Shown piece by piece: positions 25,829 to 36,595 of a stretch of 48,119 nt of DNA (its first letter is position 1; each line of letters starts with the position of its first letter). The position numbers and the translations under genes were made by a program. The stretch is taken from positions 1 through 48,119 of the forward strand of contig NZ_JAJOYU010000034.1 in assembly GCF_021290985.1 (NCBI RefSeq), in the 5' to 3' direction. The DNA comes from Rheinheimera soli. Lineage in GTDB: Bacteria > Pseudomonadota > Gammaproteobacteria > Enterobacterales > Alteromonadaceae. Below the pieces are notes generated by a model. That model did not search any database. It had not been told where the DNA came from and saw nothing but the letters and a program-made list of their open reading frames with translations.

Positions 25829-26866
25829 ATGGCTAATTCATTGAAAGTTTTGTTTATCCCCGTATCTTCAGCCCAGGGTATAGGTGAGTATATGCGCTCA
25901 CTTATTATTGCTCAGGCCATCAAAAGGCAATGGCCTGAATCAGACATCAGTTTTATTCTGAACAAAGATGCACCCTATGCGTCCAGCTGTCCTTTTCCGC
26001 ATTTTCTGCTCAATAATTCACCCACTAAAGAAGTCAGTGCAGTTAATCAGTTGGTGTCCGGATATAAACCTGATGTCACAATTTTTGATTGTTCAGGCCG
26101 GGCTTCTCAGGTCAGGCATGCAAAAGCCTGTGGCAGCAAAGTGGTGTTTATCAGCCAACATAAAAAGAAACGCAAACGTGGTTTTTCTTTTGGGCGCTTG
26201 CCTTTTCTCGACGCTCACTGGATCACCCAGTTCAAATTTGTGGATGGCGATTTAACCTGGCTGGAAAAACTTAAACTCAAACTCTGCAATGGCAAAGCTC
26301 CGCAGTTTATAGGCCCTGTGTTTACACCTCCTGCAGCTGATTTACCTGCGGAGTTTGCCCGGTTAAATGGTCAGGATTTTGTGCTTTGGGCAGCTGGTGG
26401 CGGTGGTCATAGTCATAAAGGTGTGCCTGCCATTGAAGTGTTTTATCAGGCAGCAAAAGAACTTCATAGCCAGGATCTGCAGCATATTGTGGTCACCGGC
26501 GCTAATTATCAGGGCAGCCTGACTGCAACTGAAAATATGCTGCTGGTTAAAAGTTTGCCAAACGAGCAGCTGATGACATTGATACAACATGCCAGACTGG
26601 TGGTGTGTGGTGGTGGCGACATGATGGGTCAGGCCATAGTGCTGCGTAAAAACCTTGTCGCAGTGCCTGTAGCCAAAGATCAGCCACCACGTATTGCCAA
26701 GTGCCTTGAACAAAAAGCCATTTACCAGGCCAGTCTTGAACAAAAGAGCATAGTGGCTCAAGCGAGAATAGCCCTGGAACATCCTCTGAAACATCAACTT
26801 GATGTCACGCCAGGCTTAACCTACGTCATGGATTATTTTAAATCGGTGCTGGAGTCAAAAAAATGA
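25829..26866 (+). CDS. Glycosyltransferase-like protein (MurG/GT-B fold)
   Basis: The 345-residue protein has a GT-B look: an N-terminal GIGEYMRSLIIAQAI, and in the C-terminal domain FVLWAAGGGGH, then LVVCGGGDMMGQAIVLRKNL, like the nucleotide-sugar site of MurG-type enzymes. The exact donor and acceptor are unknown. It is divergent from the Kdo transferase and its stop overlaps the start of the next glycosyltransferase (ATGA), so both are probably used in lipopolysaccharide core assembly. It lacks a signal peptide, in line with action on the cytoplasmic face. Confidence 0.75.
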   Translation: MANSLKVLFIPVSSAQGIGEYMRSLIIAQAIKRQWPESDISFILNKDAPYASSCPFPHFLLNNSPTKEVSAVNQLVSGYKPDVTIFDCSGRASQVRHAKACGSKVVFISQHKKKRKRGFSFGRLPFLDAHWITQFKFVDGDLTWLEKLKLKLCNGKAPQFIGPVFTPPAADLPAEFARLNGQDFVLWAAGGGGHSHKGVPAIEVFYQAAKELHSQDLQHIVVTGANYQGSLTATENMLLVKSLPNEQLMTLIQHARLVVCGGGDMMGQAIVLRKNLVAVPVAKDQPPRIAKCLEQKAIYQASLEQKSIVAQARIALEHPLKHQLDVTPGLTYVMDYFKSVLESKK

Positions 26867-28011
26867 ATGCAATAGAAGTACAGCAGTCGGAACATGCAGT
26901 TCGCATTATTCACGTTATCGACTCATTTAATGGTGGCGGAGCGGAAGCTGTAGTTTTGCGCTTACATGAGGCGATTAACAATCAACCCCATGCTGAGTCT
27001 TACATTGTGTCTCTGAGTCGCAGAAGCGACTATGACATCAGTCACCTGACCAATTGTTTTGTATTGCCATTTGGCACCAATAAAAACCTGGACAGCTGGT
27101 ATCGCGTCGGTAAAGTCAGACAGGAGCTGCTGAAGGTGATCCGCAACATTGAGCAAGGTGGTGCTGTGACTGCTATTTATAGCCACCTTGACGTTAGCCA
27201 CAGTGTAGTGGCTGGCCTTCAGTGCGAAATAAAAAGACACTATGTGGTGCATGCGCCCTGCAAAGCCGAACTAAGCAATGCTAAAAAACGTGGCTTCTTT
27301 GGTTATCAGCGTTTAAAAAGACGTAAAGCTGTGATGCATCAACAGCATCTGGTGACTGTGTCTGCAGGCGTGGGGGCAGAGCTACAGGGGGATATCGAAT
27401 GGCTACAGGCCGCCAGCGTGACCACTATTTATAACCCATTCGATACTCAGGCTATTTTAAATTCAGCTCAAGCCACTGAACCAGCACTTCCTCAGTCGCC
27501 TTATTTATTGCATATAGGCAGAGTCAGCGCTGCGAAACGCATTGACAGATTATTTGACGCCTACAGACGTTCTGGTGTCGAAGCCAAGCTAGTATTGCTG
27601 ACCAAAGAGTCAACCAAGTTAAGAAAACTGATTAAAAACTATGACTTAGAGGATAAAGTGGTAGTGATTGGTTTTACACAAAATCCATTTGTCTGGATGC
27701 GCCACGCCCGGTTATTGCTGCTGTCATCTGATTATGAAGGTTTGTCTAATGTACTGGTAGAAGCACTGCTGTGCGGAACTCCGGTATTATCAACCGATTG
27801 CCCTCATGGTCCCGCAGAAATATTACAAAATTTCCATGAAGACTGGCTTGTGCCTATGTCTGATATTGATACTTTTGCGAAAAAAATAAAACTTTTACTG
27901 CAAACCAAACCCAAAGTGGATGTAGAACAATGGCCCATGTATGAAAAAATACAGGCCAGCTATGTAGCTAACTCTTATATTCAGCATGCACTAAAGCATA
28001 TGGCTGACTAA
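26863..28011 (+). CDS. Family 4 glycosyltransferase
   Basis: This 382-residue enzyme carries the GT4 marks: GGGAEAVVLRL near the N-terminus, LLHIGRVSAAKRIDRL at the start of the nucleotide-binding domain, and the E-x7-E motif in EGLSNVLVE, followed by GTPVLSTDCPHGPAEIL. It most likely adds a sugar to the lipopolysaccharide core. The donor is unclear. It overlaps the preceding gene by 4 bp and is followed by a hairpin terminator at 28064. Confidence 0.88.
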   Translation: MNAIEVQQSEHAVRIIHVIDSFNGGGAEAVVLRLHEAINNQPHAESYIVSLSRRSDYDISHLTNCFVLPFGTNKNLDSWYRVGKVRQELLKVIRNIEQGGAVTAIYSHLDVSHSVVAGLQCEIKRHYVVHAPCKAELSNAKKRGFFGYQRLKRRKAVMHQQHLVTVSAGVGAELQGDIEWLQAASVTTIYNPFDTQAILNSAQATEPALPQSPYLLHIGRVSAAKRIDRLFDAYRRSGVEAKLVLLTKESTKLRKLIKNYDLEDKVVVIGFTQNPFVWMRHARLLLLSSDYEGLSNVLVEALLCGTPVLSTDCPHGPAEILQNFHEDWLVPMSDIDTFAKKIKLLLQTKPKVDVEQWPMYEKIQASYVANSYIQHALKHMAD

Positions 28012-28063
28012 ATTGCTAAAACAGAGTTTCAGACAAAAAAATGACGGTCAAGCCATGGGTATA

Positions 28064-28092
28064 GGCTGATAAGCATAATCAGCCTTACTTTT
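28064..28092 (+). terminator. Rho-independent terminator after the two glycosyltransferase genes
   Basis: A 7-bp stem GGCTGAT / ATCAGCC with a 7-base loop (AAGCATA) is followed by TTACTTTT. It separates the glycosyltransferase pair from gmhA. Confidence 0.75.
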
Positions 28093-28174
28093 AAGCCGAA
28101 GCAAGAAAAAGTTCTTTTGCAATAAACCAGATCCGTTAAAATGCCTTTATTCATGCAGCCAGGCCGAGCCTCCT

Positions 28175-28756
28175 ATGTCCAACATAAAACAAAGTTTTTT
28201 AGATAGTTTAAAACGTCACCGTGACGCTTTTGCCACAGTGGAAGCCTACCATGATGAAGCCATGCAACTGTTGGAAGCAGTACAACACTGCTTACAACAA
28301 GGTGGCAAAGTCGTCTGGATGGGGAATGGCGGCAGCGCGGCCGACAGCCAGCATTTAGCAGCTGAATTTATGGTGCGTTATAAAGCAGAACGTGGCCCGC
28401 TGGCGTCTATTGCGTTAACAACCGACACTTCTATTCTGACAGCACACGCCAACGACTACCATTTTGACAGCGTATTTGAGCGTCAGGTGTTAGGTTTAGT
28501 GCGGCCACAAGACGTGGTGATTGGCCTGACAACGTCGGGTAAAAGCCCAAATATCAATTTAGCTTTAAAAGCCGCCAATGATTTAGGCGCTTTTACCGTA
28601 GCCCTGACCGGCCGTGACGGTGGTTTAGTTAAAGACATTGCCAAACTGCCGATTATCGTTAAAAACGACGAAACTGCCCGCATTCAGGAAATACATATGT
28701 TTATTGGCCACTGGCTCTGTGAGGCTCTGGATATGGCCATTGTAGGAAACAACTAA
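28175..28756 (+). CDS. gmhA: Phosphoheptose isomerase
   Basis: The 193-residue SIS-domain protein carries [18 protein letters not shown] and TTSGKSPNI, typical of GmhA, which turns sedoheptulose 7-phosphate into D-glycero-D-manno-heptose 7-phosphate. Length is normal. It is the first gene of the ADP-heptose run gmhA-hldE-heptosyltransferase-gmhB; its stop shares one base with the hldE ATG (TAATG). No purine-rich ribosome site is evident before the ATG. Confidence 0.93.
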   Translation: MSNIKQSFLDSLKRHRDAFATVEAYHDEAMQLLEAVQHCLQQGGKVVWMGNGGSAADSQHLAAEFMVRYKAERGPLASIALTTDTSILTAHANDYHFDSVFERQVLGLVRPQDVVIGLTTSGKSPNINLALKAANDLGAFTVALTGRDGGLVKDIAKLPIIVKNDETARIQEIHMFIGHWLCEALDMAIVGNN

Positions 28757-30216
28757 TGATTAACCTGAGCCTGCTGCAAAATTTGTCTTCTGCTTCTGTG
28801 CTGGTGGTAGGTGATGTGATGCTGGACCGCTATTTTAATGGCGACTCACAGCGGATATCGCCGGAAGCGCCGGTGCCTGTGGTAAAAATCAGCAAAATAG
28901 AAGACAAAGCCGGTGGCGCTGCCAACGTTGCACGTAATATCGCCCATCTGGACGGTAAAGTAGGCTTATTAGGTATTATTGGCAACGACAGCGCGGGCGA
29001 GTCTTTGCAGCAGTTGTTGGCCGGTGAACAAATTCACTCCGAGCTGTTTAGCCAGACGCATAAACCTACCATCGCCAAAATGCGGGTGGTGTCACGCCAG
29101 CAGCAAATAGTGCGGCTGGATCAGGAAGAAATGTTCAGCAGCGAAGATGCCGAACTCTTGGCTGAACGTTTTGCCACTGTGTATCAGAACTACGATGTCA
29201 TTCTGTTTAGTGATTACAACAAAGGCTCATTGCAGCATATTGCCAAAATGATCAAACTGGCCAAAGCGGCGGGCAAAACGGTATTGGTCGACCCAAAACA
29301 AGCCGATTTGTCAGTATATGCCGGTGCTGATGTGATTACGCCGAATTTAGGCGAATTTAAAAGCGCTGGCGGCAAAACCGGCTCTGTGGATGAAATGCTC
29401 AGTTCAGCCCGCGAGCTGATGCAAAAAGCCGGTTTAGCCTCGATTTTATTAACCCGCAGCGAACAAGGTATGAGCCTGATCACCGCCACTGAACATTTTC
29501 ACTTCCCGGCCCAGGTGTTGGAAGTCAGTGATGTTACCGGTGCTGGCGATACCGTAATAGCCACTTTGGCAGTAATGTTAAGTGCAGGTATGTCCTTACA
29601 TGACGCCACTCAACTGGCTAATTTAGCGGCTGGCATAGTGGTAGGCAAAGTAGGAGCAGCGACGGTTTCTCCTGAAGAGCTGGCCGCTAAGCTGAATAAA
29701 GATTTATTCCGCCAGGGCGACTTTTACCAGACGCCTTTTGACAAAGTACTGCAGCATATTCAGTTTGCCCGGCAAAACGGCGAACGTATTGTCTTTACCA
29801 ACGGCTGCTTTGATATTTTACACGCCGGCCATGTGCGTTATTTAGCTCAGGCCAAGGCGTTGGGTGACCGTTTAGTGGTAGGCGTGAATTCAGATGCTTC
29901 AGTGCGCCGTTTAAAAGGCGAGCAACGCCCTATCAATACTTTGGAAGACAGAGCCACAGTGCTGGCAAGTTTAGCCAGTGTCGACTGGGTAGTGCCTTTT
30001 GCCGATGATGTTGCCGAAAACGATACGCCGCTCAAATTAATCAGCACCATATTGCCTGACGTCTTAGTCAAAGGTGGCGACTACAGCATTGACACCATAG
30101 TAGGGGCTGATGTGGTGATAGCTCATGGTGGCGAAGTGCAGGTGCTGACTTTTGTCGATGGCCGCTCCACCAGCAAAGTGATCCGGAAAATCCAGGACTT
30201 GCAGGGAAATAACTGA
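28756..30216 (+). CDS. hldE: Bifunctional heptose 7-phosphate kinase/heptose 1-phosphate adenylyltransferase
   Basis: The N-terminal 310 or so residues are a PfkB-type kinase ([36 protein letters not shown]). The C-terminal part is a nucleotidyltransferase with [17 protein letters not shown] and a conserved GxNSD region. Together they phosphorylate heptose 7-phosphate and, after GmhB removes the 7-phosphate, make ADP-heptose. The 486 residues are of normal size for the fused form. The start shares one base with the gmhA stop. Confidence 0.96.
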   Translation: MINLSLLQNLSSASVLVVGDVMLDRYFNGDSQRISPEAPVPVVKISKIEDKAGGAANVARNIAHLDGKVGLLGIIGNDSAGESLQQLLAGEQIHSELFSQTHKPTIAKMRVVSRQQQIVRLDQEEMFSSEDAELLAERFATVYQNYDVILFSDYNKGSLQHIAKMIKLAKAAGKTVLVDPKQADLSVYAGADVITPNLGEFKSAGGKTGSVDEMLSSARELMQKAGLASILLTRSEQGMSLITATEHFHFPAQVLEVSDVTGAGDTVIATLAVMLSAGMSLHDATQLANLAAGIVVGKVGAATVSPEELAAKLNKDLFRQGDFYQTPFDKVLQHIQFARQNGERIVFTNGCFDILHAGHVRYLAQAKALGDRLVVGVNSDASVRRLKGEQRPINTLEDRATVLASLASVDWVVPFADDVAENDTPLKLISTILPDVLVKGGDYSIDTIVGADVVIAHGGEVQVLTFVDGRSTSKVIRKIQDLQGNN

Positions 30217-30217
30217 G

Positions 30218-31279
30218 TTGTCGCAGCCCATCACATCTATTTGTATTCTGCGTTTATCTGCTATTGGCGATGTCTGCAATGCAGTCTCTGTAGTGCAATC
30301 TATTCAGCGCCAGCATCCACAAGCGCAGATCACATGGATTATCGGCAAAATCGAAGCGCGTTTGCTGGAAGGTTTGCCCGGTGTACGTTTTGTCGTGTTT
30401 GATAAAAAGCTGGGCAAAGCGGCTTATAGCCAGCTAAAGCAGGATTTAAAACACGACTATTTTGACGTGCTGCTGCATATGCAGGTGGCCTTTCGCGCAA
30501 ATGTCGCCTCTTTGTGTATCAAGGCACGCCAAAAGATTGGTTTCGACTGGCATACCGCCAAAGAACTGCATGCGCTTTTTATGCGTCACCGCATAGAACC
30601 TGCACCACGCAGTCATGTGCTGGATGGTTTTCGCCAGTTTGCTAAAGCTATTGGTGTATCAGAGCAAGAGCTTGGAAAAACTCCAACCTGGCAACTACCT
30701 ATTCCTGACGCCGACGAGTTATGGGCTAAAGAGCAACTTGCCGCGACTGGTAATTCCAGAACATTGATCATCAGCCCTGCAGCTTCAAAAGCAGAACGTA
30801 ACTGGCTACCAGAACGTTATGCGGCTTTGGCCGATTATGCTTACACTAAAGGCTTTGCAGTGATTTTATCTGGAGGCCCGACTGAGCTGGAACGCAGTTT
30901 AAGTCAGGCTATTTTGGCATCGGCTCAGCATCCCATCACAGACCTGACCGGCAAAACCAATTTAAAACAGCTGCTGGCTTTATTGAAACACGCAAGTTTA
31001 GTCTTAGCACCAGATACAGGCCCTACTCATATGGCTGTGGCTGTTGGCACTCCGGTGATAGGTTTGTATGGCCACAGTAATCCTGATCGCACAGGGCCTT
31101 ATTTATTCCGTCAGTATGTGGTCGAGGTCTATCACCAATCTTTACTGGCACAGCAAGGCAAAACTGCAGCAGAGCTGAAATGGGGCACCCGCGTCAAAGG
31201 CAGCGATATTATGCAAAAAATAGCTGTAGAGGCTGTAACCGCTATGTTCGATAAAGTAGTGACAGAGCAGCAGTTATGA
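30218..31279 (+). CDS. Heptosyltransferase-like family 9 glycosyltransferase
   Basis: A 353-residue GT9 protein: ILRLSAIGDVCNAV at the N-terminus, ISPAASKAERNWL, and the ADP-heptose-binding LAPDTGPTHMAVAVGTPVIGLYG. It fits a WaaC/WaaF-type enzyme adding heptose to the inner core, and I cannot tell which position. A TTG start at 30218, one base after the hldE stop, puts the conserved RLSAIGDV at the expected place; no ATG is suitable. Directly downstream is gmhB, so pathway and transferase are in one operon. Confidence 0.9.
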   Translation: MSQPITSICILRLSAIGDVCNAVSVVQSIQRQHPQAQITWIIGKIEARLLEGLPGVRFVVFDKKLGKAAYSQLKQDLKHDYFDVLLHMQVAFRANVASLCIKARQKIGFDWHTAKELHALFMRHRIEPAPRSHVLDGFRQFAKAIGVSEQELGKTPTWQLPIPDADELWAKEQLAATGNSRTLIISPAASKAERNWLPERYAALADYAYTKGFAVILSGGPTELERSLSQAILASAQHPITDLTGKTNLKQLLALLKHASLVLAPDTGPTHMAVAVGTPVIGLYGHSNPDRTGPYLFRQYVVEVYHQSLLAQQGKTAAELKWGTRVKGSDIMQKIAVEAVTAMFDKVVTEQQL

Positions 31280-31289
31280 GCCAGCAGTT

Positions 31290-31847
31290 ATGAAAAATAT
31301 GCAAAAAGCCGCCTTTCTCGACAGAGATGGTGTGATTAACGTCGATCACGGCTACGTCAGCAGCCCGGAGCAATTCGAGTTTATCGACGGTGTGTTTGAC
31401 GCTTGCCGCCATTTGCAGCAGCAGGGTTATTTACTGATAGTAGTGACTAACCAATCCGGTATAGGCCGCGGTTATTACAATGAGCAGCAGTTCAATGCGT
31501 TAACCAACTGGATGAAAGCTCAGTTTGAATCGAACGGCGTCTTTATTACTGATGTATTTTTTTGCCCTCATCATCCGGTCAATGCCAAGCCGCCTTATCA
31601 AATCGACTGCGATTGCCGTAAACCAGCCCCAGGCATGTTAGTGCAAGCCATAAACAAGTATCAGATAGATCCAAGCCAAAGCCTGATGCTTGGTGATAAA
31701 AAAGCAGATATGCAGGCAGCCAAAGCTGCTGGTGTTGGCCGTAAAGTGTTGGTGTTATCTGGTCAAAGCCTGACAGCAGAAGACAAAGCCAGCGCAGATG
31801 AAGTCTGGCCTTCGATAAAAGCGGCGTTGGAATTAGTGGAGAACTGA
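31290..31847 (+). CDS. gmhB: D-glycero-D-manno-heptose 1,7-bisphosphate 7-phosphatase
   Basis: A 185-residue HAD phosphatase with FLDRDGVINVDHGY (catalytic Asp pair), VTNQSGIGRG, a zinc-binding group CPHHP...CDCRKP and LMLGDKKADMQAA, all as in GmhB. It removes the 7-phosphate between the two HldE steps. A second ATG at 31299 is equally possible as start. Just before it, the 11-mer AGCAGTTATGA occurs twice (overlapping the upstream stop), which looks like a small duplication. Confidence 0.94.
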   Translation: MKNMQKAAFLDRDGVINVDHGYVSSPEQFEFIDGVFDACRHLQQQGYLLIVVTNQSGIGRGYYNEQQFNALTNWMKAQFESNGVFITDVFFCPHHPVNAKPPYQIDCDCRKPAPGMLVQAINKYQIDPSQSLMLGDKKADMQAAKAAGVGRKVLVLSGQSLTAEDKASADEVWPSIKAALELVEN

Positions 31848-31862
31848 GGTTCCGGGCCTACA

Positions 31863-31990
31863 CTTTTTCAAGGACTGTAATGAAGATAACCTTACGGTCG
31901 CGAACATCAAAGAACGCTATCAGTTTTGTGCCGGAATAGACCAACAGCATCAGGCGACTGTTCCGCAAATACCAGAACAGCCACCCAATT
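31863..31990 (+). pseudogene. Fragment of a paralogue of the gene at 34185
   Basis: One frame encodes NIKERYQFCAGIDQQHQ, nearly equal to EIKERYEFCAGINQQQR in the intact protein at 34185, and the DNA over this stretch is almost identical (34 bases with one difference). The fragment has no start or stop of its own and ends beside the convergent DUF707 gene. It appears to be the remains of a duplicated or disrupted copy. Confidence 0.75.
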
Positions 31991-31993
31991 TTG

Positions 31994-32807
31994 TTAAGCG
32001 GAATATTTTTCCACTCTGGAACTACGATGCTTCGCAATTAGGCGATACAGTTTACCTTTCACAAAAGCGGATATATCAGAGTTGTTCACTGCAAGATTTG
32101 CCGTTGCATAAATGCGGAACTTGTTTTTAAAACTCCTGCGGCTGATGAACAAATCACTGTATTGTTGAATCAGTTTTTCTACATCACGTTCAGGCGACAA
32201 CTCTGGGTTCTTTTTGTAAAGCTCCCCCCCTAAAGGGCGGGTGTGCACCACAGTCACCGCATCAAGAACTGCTATTTTGCGCTTATTGCTATTATCCAGT
32301 AACAGAGGCCACAGATTATCCAGTCCCCAGCCCTGAAGGACTTTCGCCAAAGGTGTTGCGTAGCTGTTTTAACGCATCTGCCGAAAAGATAGGTGCCATC
32401 ACTTCAACAAAATTAGTAAAGCGCAGTATAGAGTTAGTTTGCTGTAACAAACTTGAATGCGAAAAGTATGAATCTAATGACAATGCTGGCTGCGCCAGCG
32501 ATAAATCAAAAGCTTGCATAAAAGCAAACATCTTATTTATATCATGTGCATTGGTCAGTAAATCATCATCCGGTAACCAGACCGCAGAGTAGCGACTGAT
32601 CAGCTCCCAATGTTCAGTAATAATGCGGTGGAGTATTGGCCACTTACCACCTTTTACCTGCTCATAATAAGTAGCCTGATCACGAAACTTGTCTGGTTCA
32701 TCACCAAAATAACTCAAAAACACATCAAAATTAGGTTCAGCCCCCAACAACCAGCCTGGATGCAAGGACTTATCCCCTACCCGCCCAATCACCAGAAAAG
32801 GTTTCAT
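31994..32807 (-). pseudogene. DUF707 family gene split by a one-base frameshift
   Basis: Frame one (32807 to about 32350, MKPFLVIGRVGDKS, VWLPDDDLL) and frame two (32350 to 31994, LQGWGLDNLWPLL, AVLDAVTVVHTRPLGGELY) together make one DUF707 protein of about 270 residues. They join if one base is removed from the AAA at 32349-32351, which restores TLAKVLQGWGLD. DUF707 proteins are of unknown role but are often near surface-sugar genes, and the DDD motif recalls glycosyltransferases. It follows glf in the same direction. Either a real frameshift or a sequencing error. Confidence 0.82.
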
Positions 32808-32822
32808 ATCTTCAGCTCCGCG

Positions 32823-34013
<1,191 letters not shown>

Positions 34014-34184
34014 TTACACCGGGCAAAATAAAACAACAGGCTGTATAACATAACTTAACAATATTGCACCAAAGACAACAATCTGATGCTCAGCGATATA
34101 AAGCCGTACTACAGGCTGCGCACTGCCGTGGTGTTGATTGGATAGTTCTGGTATGGTCATATCTGAATTTTTACAAGGAATGTG

Positions 34185-35153
34185 ATGCGCAAACTCTTAG
34201 CTTTTTTCAATTCCCCTGTGACAAAAATAGCTTTGTCTGTCCTGTTACTGCTGATCTGCAGCAGATTGTTTTTTACCCACTTTAGCAGTGACCGCAGCGA
34301 TCAGGATCAAGCACAAGATCAAACACAGCAAAACTCTGATATTGAAAAATCCAGCCCGGTGCCCTTAGCTATTGAGAAGGACCTAACCGCCGATCTCAAT
34401 TCCAATCCGGCAACGTCAGAACCAGCTGAACAGATGGTCGTTATTGAACGAACAGACTGGAAACTGGATCAGCCTCTGCGAACTCAGCACACAAGGCTGA
34501 AAAATCGGGCAGACCAAGGCGATCTGCAGGCCGCCTATAGTCTGGCAATGAACCTGAGGTTTTGTGCAATGGCACCGCTGGATGAAACCGATTTAGACGC
34601 TCGTTTGCAACAAGCCTATGAGTATAAAGACAATGGTGTTGCCATAGCTGAGATCAAAGAACGCTATGAGTTTTGTGCCGGAATAAATCAGCAGCAACGC
34701 GATGAGTTTTACCTTTATTTAGAAAGTGCCGCCAAGGCGGGTTATGTACCTGCTCAGGAGGAAATGGCCACAATCACGCCAGAGCTGTTTATGAAATTGG
34801 CTGGTGCGACAGAGCTTGAACGCAGCGCTTATATCCAAAAACGGCAAGACTTTATTCAGCTACAGCTTTTTTTATTGGAATCCGCATCACAACACGGCAG
34901 CATCAAAGCGCTGATCACACTGTCGAATATGCACCACTCACAAAACTATGGTGACCATGGTCGTGCTAAGTCCTACGCCTTTAATCTGCTGATCCTGGAA
35001 CTGGCGGACGACAATGAATTGCAAAGCAGATACTCATGGTTTGTACAACGTCGTCAGTCAGAACTTACACCAGAGCAGATTGAACAAGCTCAGGCTTTGT
35101 CAGAGCAATGGCTGGCGATGATAAAAGCCAATGGCACTCTTTATCTGCAGTGA
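34185..35153 (+). CDS. Membrane-anchored Sel1-like protein of unknown function
   Basis: The 322-residue protein starts MRKLLAFFNSPVTKIALSVL, a single N-terminal membrane segment, then has an acidic, Gln-rich linker and helical repeats (AAYSLAMNLRF, LESAAKAGYVPAQEEMA, SASQHGSIKALITLSNM) that resemble Sel1 repeats. The bulk is probably periplasmic. AAGGA precedes the ATG at 34185, and a GTG lies three bases upstream. A truncated copy is at 31863. Function unknown. Confidence 0.75.
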   Translation: MRKLLAFFNSPVTKIALSVLLLLICSRLFFTHFSSDRSDQDQAQDQTQQNSDIEKSSPVPLAIEKDLTADLNSNPATSEPAEQMVVIERTDWKLDQPLRTQHTRLKNRADQGDLQAAYSLAMNLRFCAMAPLDETDLDARLQQAYEYKDNGVAIAEIKERYEFCAGINQQQRDEFYLYLESAAKAGYVPAQEEMATITPELFMKLAGATELERSAYIQKRQDFIQLQLFLLESASQHGSIKALITLSNMHHSQNYGDHGRAKSYAFNLLILELADDNELQSRYSWFVQRRQSELTPEQIEQAQALSEQWLAMIKANGTLYLQ

Positions 35154-35205
35154 TATAGCTGCCCTGATGTATTTGCAATCAGGGTACGAGCAGACCAGAG
35201 CTGGC

Positions 35206-35679
35206 TTACACCAGCTCTAACATCACTTCTGCTTTACTGACTTCAAACTGCTTAGGTTCATCGACATTCAGCGCTGTCACTACGGCATTCTCCACAACCA
35301 TAGCGTAACGCTTTGAACGCACACCACCAAAATCGCCAGTATCTGCATCCAAACCTATAGCTTTGGCAAACTTGCCGGCGCCGTCTGCTAAAAACACAAT
35401 GTCACTGGCGTTATGAGCTTTGCCCCAGGCATCCATCACATAAGCATCGTTCACCGAAGTACAGATAATACGGTCCACGCCTTTATCAAAAAACTGCTGC
35501 GCATATTCGATAAAACCTGGTAAATGGGCTGCGCTACAGGTTGGAGTAAAAGCGCCTGGTACTGCAAACAACACCACTTTTTCGCCTTTAAAAACTTCGG
35601 CAGTGGTCAGGTTCACCGGGCCATTGTCGGTTAAACGTGCAAAGGTCACTTCGGGTAAGGTATCGCCAATTTTGATCAT
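35206..35679 (-). CDS. Peroxiredoxin of the Prx5 type
   Basis: A 157-residue peroxiredoxin with VPGAFTPTCSAAHLPGF, where the Cys is the peroxidatic one, and the conserved Arg in FGGVRSKRYAM. The family reduces peroxides with thiols (glutathione or thioredoxin). It lies 31 bp after rsmJ in the same direction, so they may share a transcript. No C-terminal glutaredoxin domain is fused, so the reductant must be separate. Confidence 0.93.
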   Translation of the reverse strand: MIKIGDTLPEVTFARLTDNGPVNLTTAEVFKGEKVVLFAVPGAFTPTCSAAHLPGFIEYAQQFFDKGVDRIICTSVNDAYVMDAWGKAHNASDIVFLADGAGKFAKAIGLDADTGDFGGVRSKRYAMVVENAVVTALNVDEPKQFEVSKAEVMLELV

Positions 35680-35710
35680 AAATTTATCCCTTTTAATCCA
35701 GCTAATTCAG

Positions 35711-36469
35711 TTATTCGAGAGCTGCTTTGACATACACATCAAATCTGTTGTTTTTACCTTCGATTTGCATACTGGGTTTTTGCCCGGCTAAAAACTCTGC
35801 ATAACCAGGCCGCTTTACCACTACTCTTTTGCTCGCCAGTTGCCAGGCTAATGGAAACAAGGCATCTGCATCGTCATCTGTGCCTACCACCTGATGAAAA
35901 GCCTGCATCTCTTTTTTTACCAAAGCCGACTTTTCACGAGCCGGAAACATAGGGTCTAAATACACCACATCCGGGCTTGGCAATTGGGTCAGCGCTTGTT
36001 GAGACGGCGCAAATACCAATTGCATACGTTCAGGCAACCAATGCGCTAATTCTGGGTCGAGGGCAGCGCGGCGCAAGCCATCCGCCAATAAAGCAGCCAC
36101 TGCAGGCTGACGCTCCACTAAGGTTACTTTAGCGCCTAAACTGGCTAACACTAAGGCATCACGGCCTAAACCAGCTGTTGCATCTACTACTGTTAAACCC
36201 GGTTTTTTGGTTAAACCTACAGCTTTGGCTATGGCTTCACTTTTACCGCCACCAAACTTACGTCTGTAGGTTGCAGCACCACTGGCGAAGTCGACCAGTA
36301 TATCGCCTTGTTTATTAAGTTCTGTGTTACGTAACACCAAGGCATCGCCTGTCCAGCATAAATACCAGCCTTGAGGGGCATGAGTTGCAGTCAGCCCAAA
36401 CTGTTGTTGCAGGCTTTCAGCCAATTCAGCAGGAAAGTCAGGCTGGGTTAAATAACAAGTGCTGGACAT
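35711..36469 (-). CDS. rsmJ: 16S rRNA (guanine-1516-N2) methyltransferase
   Basis: A 252-residue SAM methyltransferase of the former DUF548 family, with [20 protein letters not shown] as motif I, LVERQP and [20 protein letters not shown] as motif IV. RsmJ methylates G1516 of 16S rRNA. The size and motif pattern are as in other gammaproteobacteria. The neighbouring prlC and gor are the genes I expect near it in related genomes. Confidence 0.93.
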   Translation of the reverse strand: MSSTCYLTQPDFPAELAESLQQQFGLTATHAPQGWYLCWTGDALVLRNTELNKQGDILVDFASGAATYRRKFGGGKSEAIAKAVGLTKKPGLTVVDATAGLGRDALVLASLGAKVTLVERQPAVAALLADGLRRAALDPELAHWLPERMQLVFAPSQQALTQLPSPDVVYLDPMFPAREKSALVKKEMQAFHQVVGTDDDADALFPLAWQLASKRVVVKRPGYAEFLAGQKPSMQIEGKNNRFDVYVKAALE

Positions 36470-36535
36470 AGTGTCACTTTAACTTTTCACATCAGATAGA
36501 AAACTATAGCTAGTGTAACCGCCCTCACCCTGTTT

Positions 36536-36586
36536 AAAAAAGGGGTCAGCTGACATTGTTAACAGTTAACAATGTCAGCTGACCCC
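36536..36586 (-). terminator. Strong terminator after the ABC/M1 peptidase gene
   Basis: A perfect 22-bp inverted repeat (arms 36542-36563 and 36565-36586, GGGGTCAGCTGACATTG and on) with one central base is followed on the minus strand by TTTTTT. It ends the leftward ABC operon and is unusually long for a terminator. Its GGGGTCAG end recurs in shorter form at 41148 and 45605. Confidence 0.85.
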
Positions 36587-36595
36587 AATTGATGT

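Noticed and set aside
31262-31300. Repeated AGCAGTTATGA at the start of gmhB as a slippage switch
   Set aside because: Only two copies, out of frame with no obvious effect beyond choice of start; noted under gmhB.
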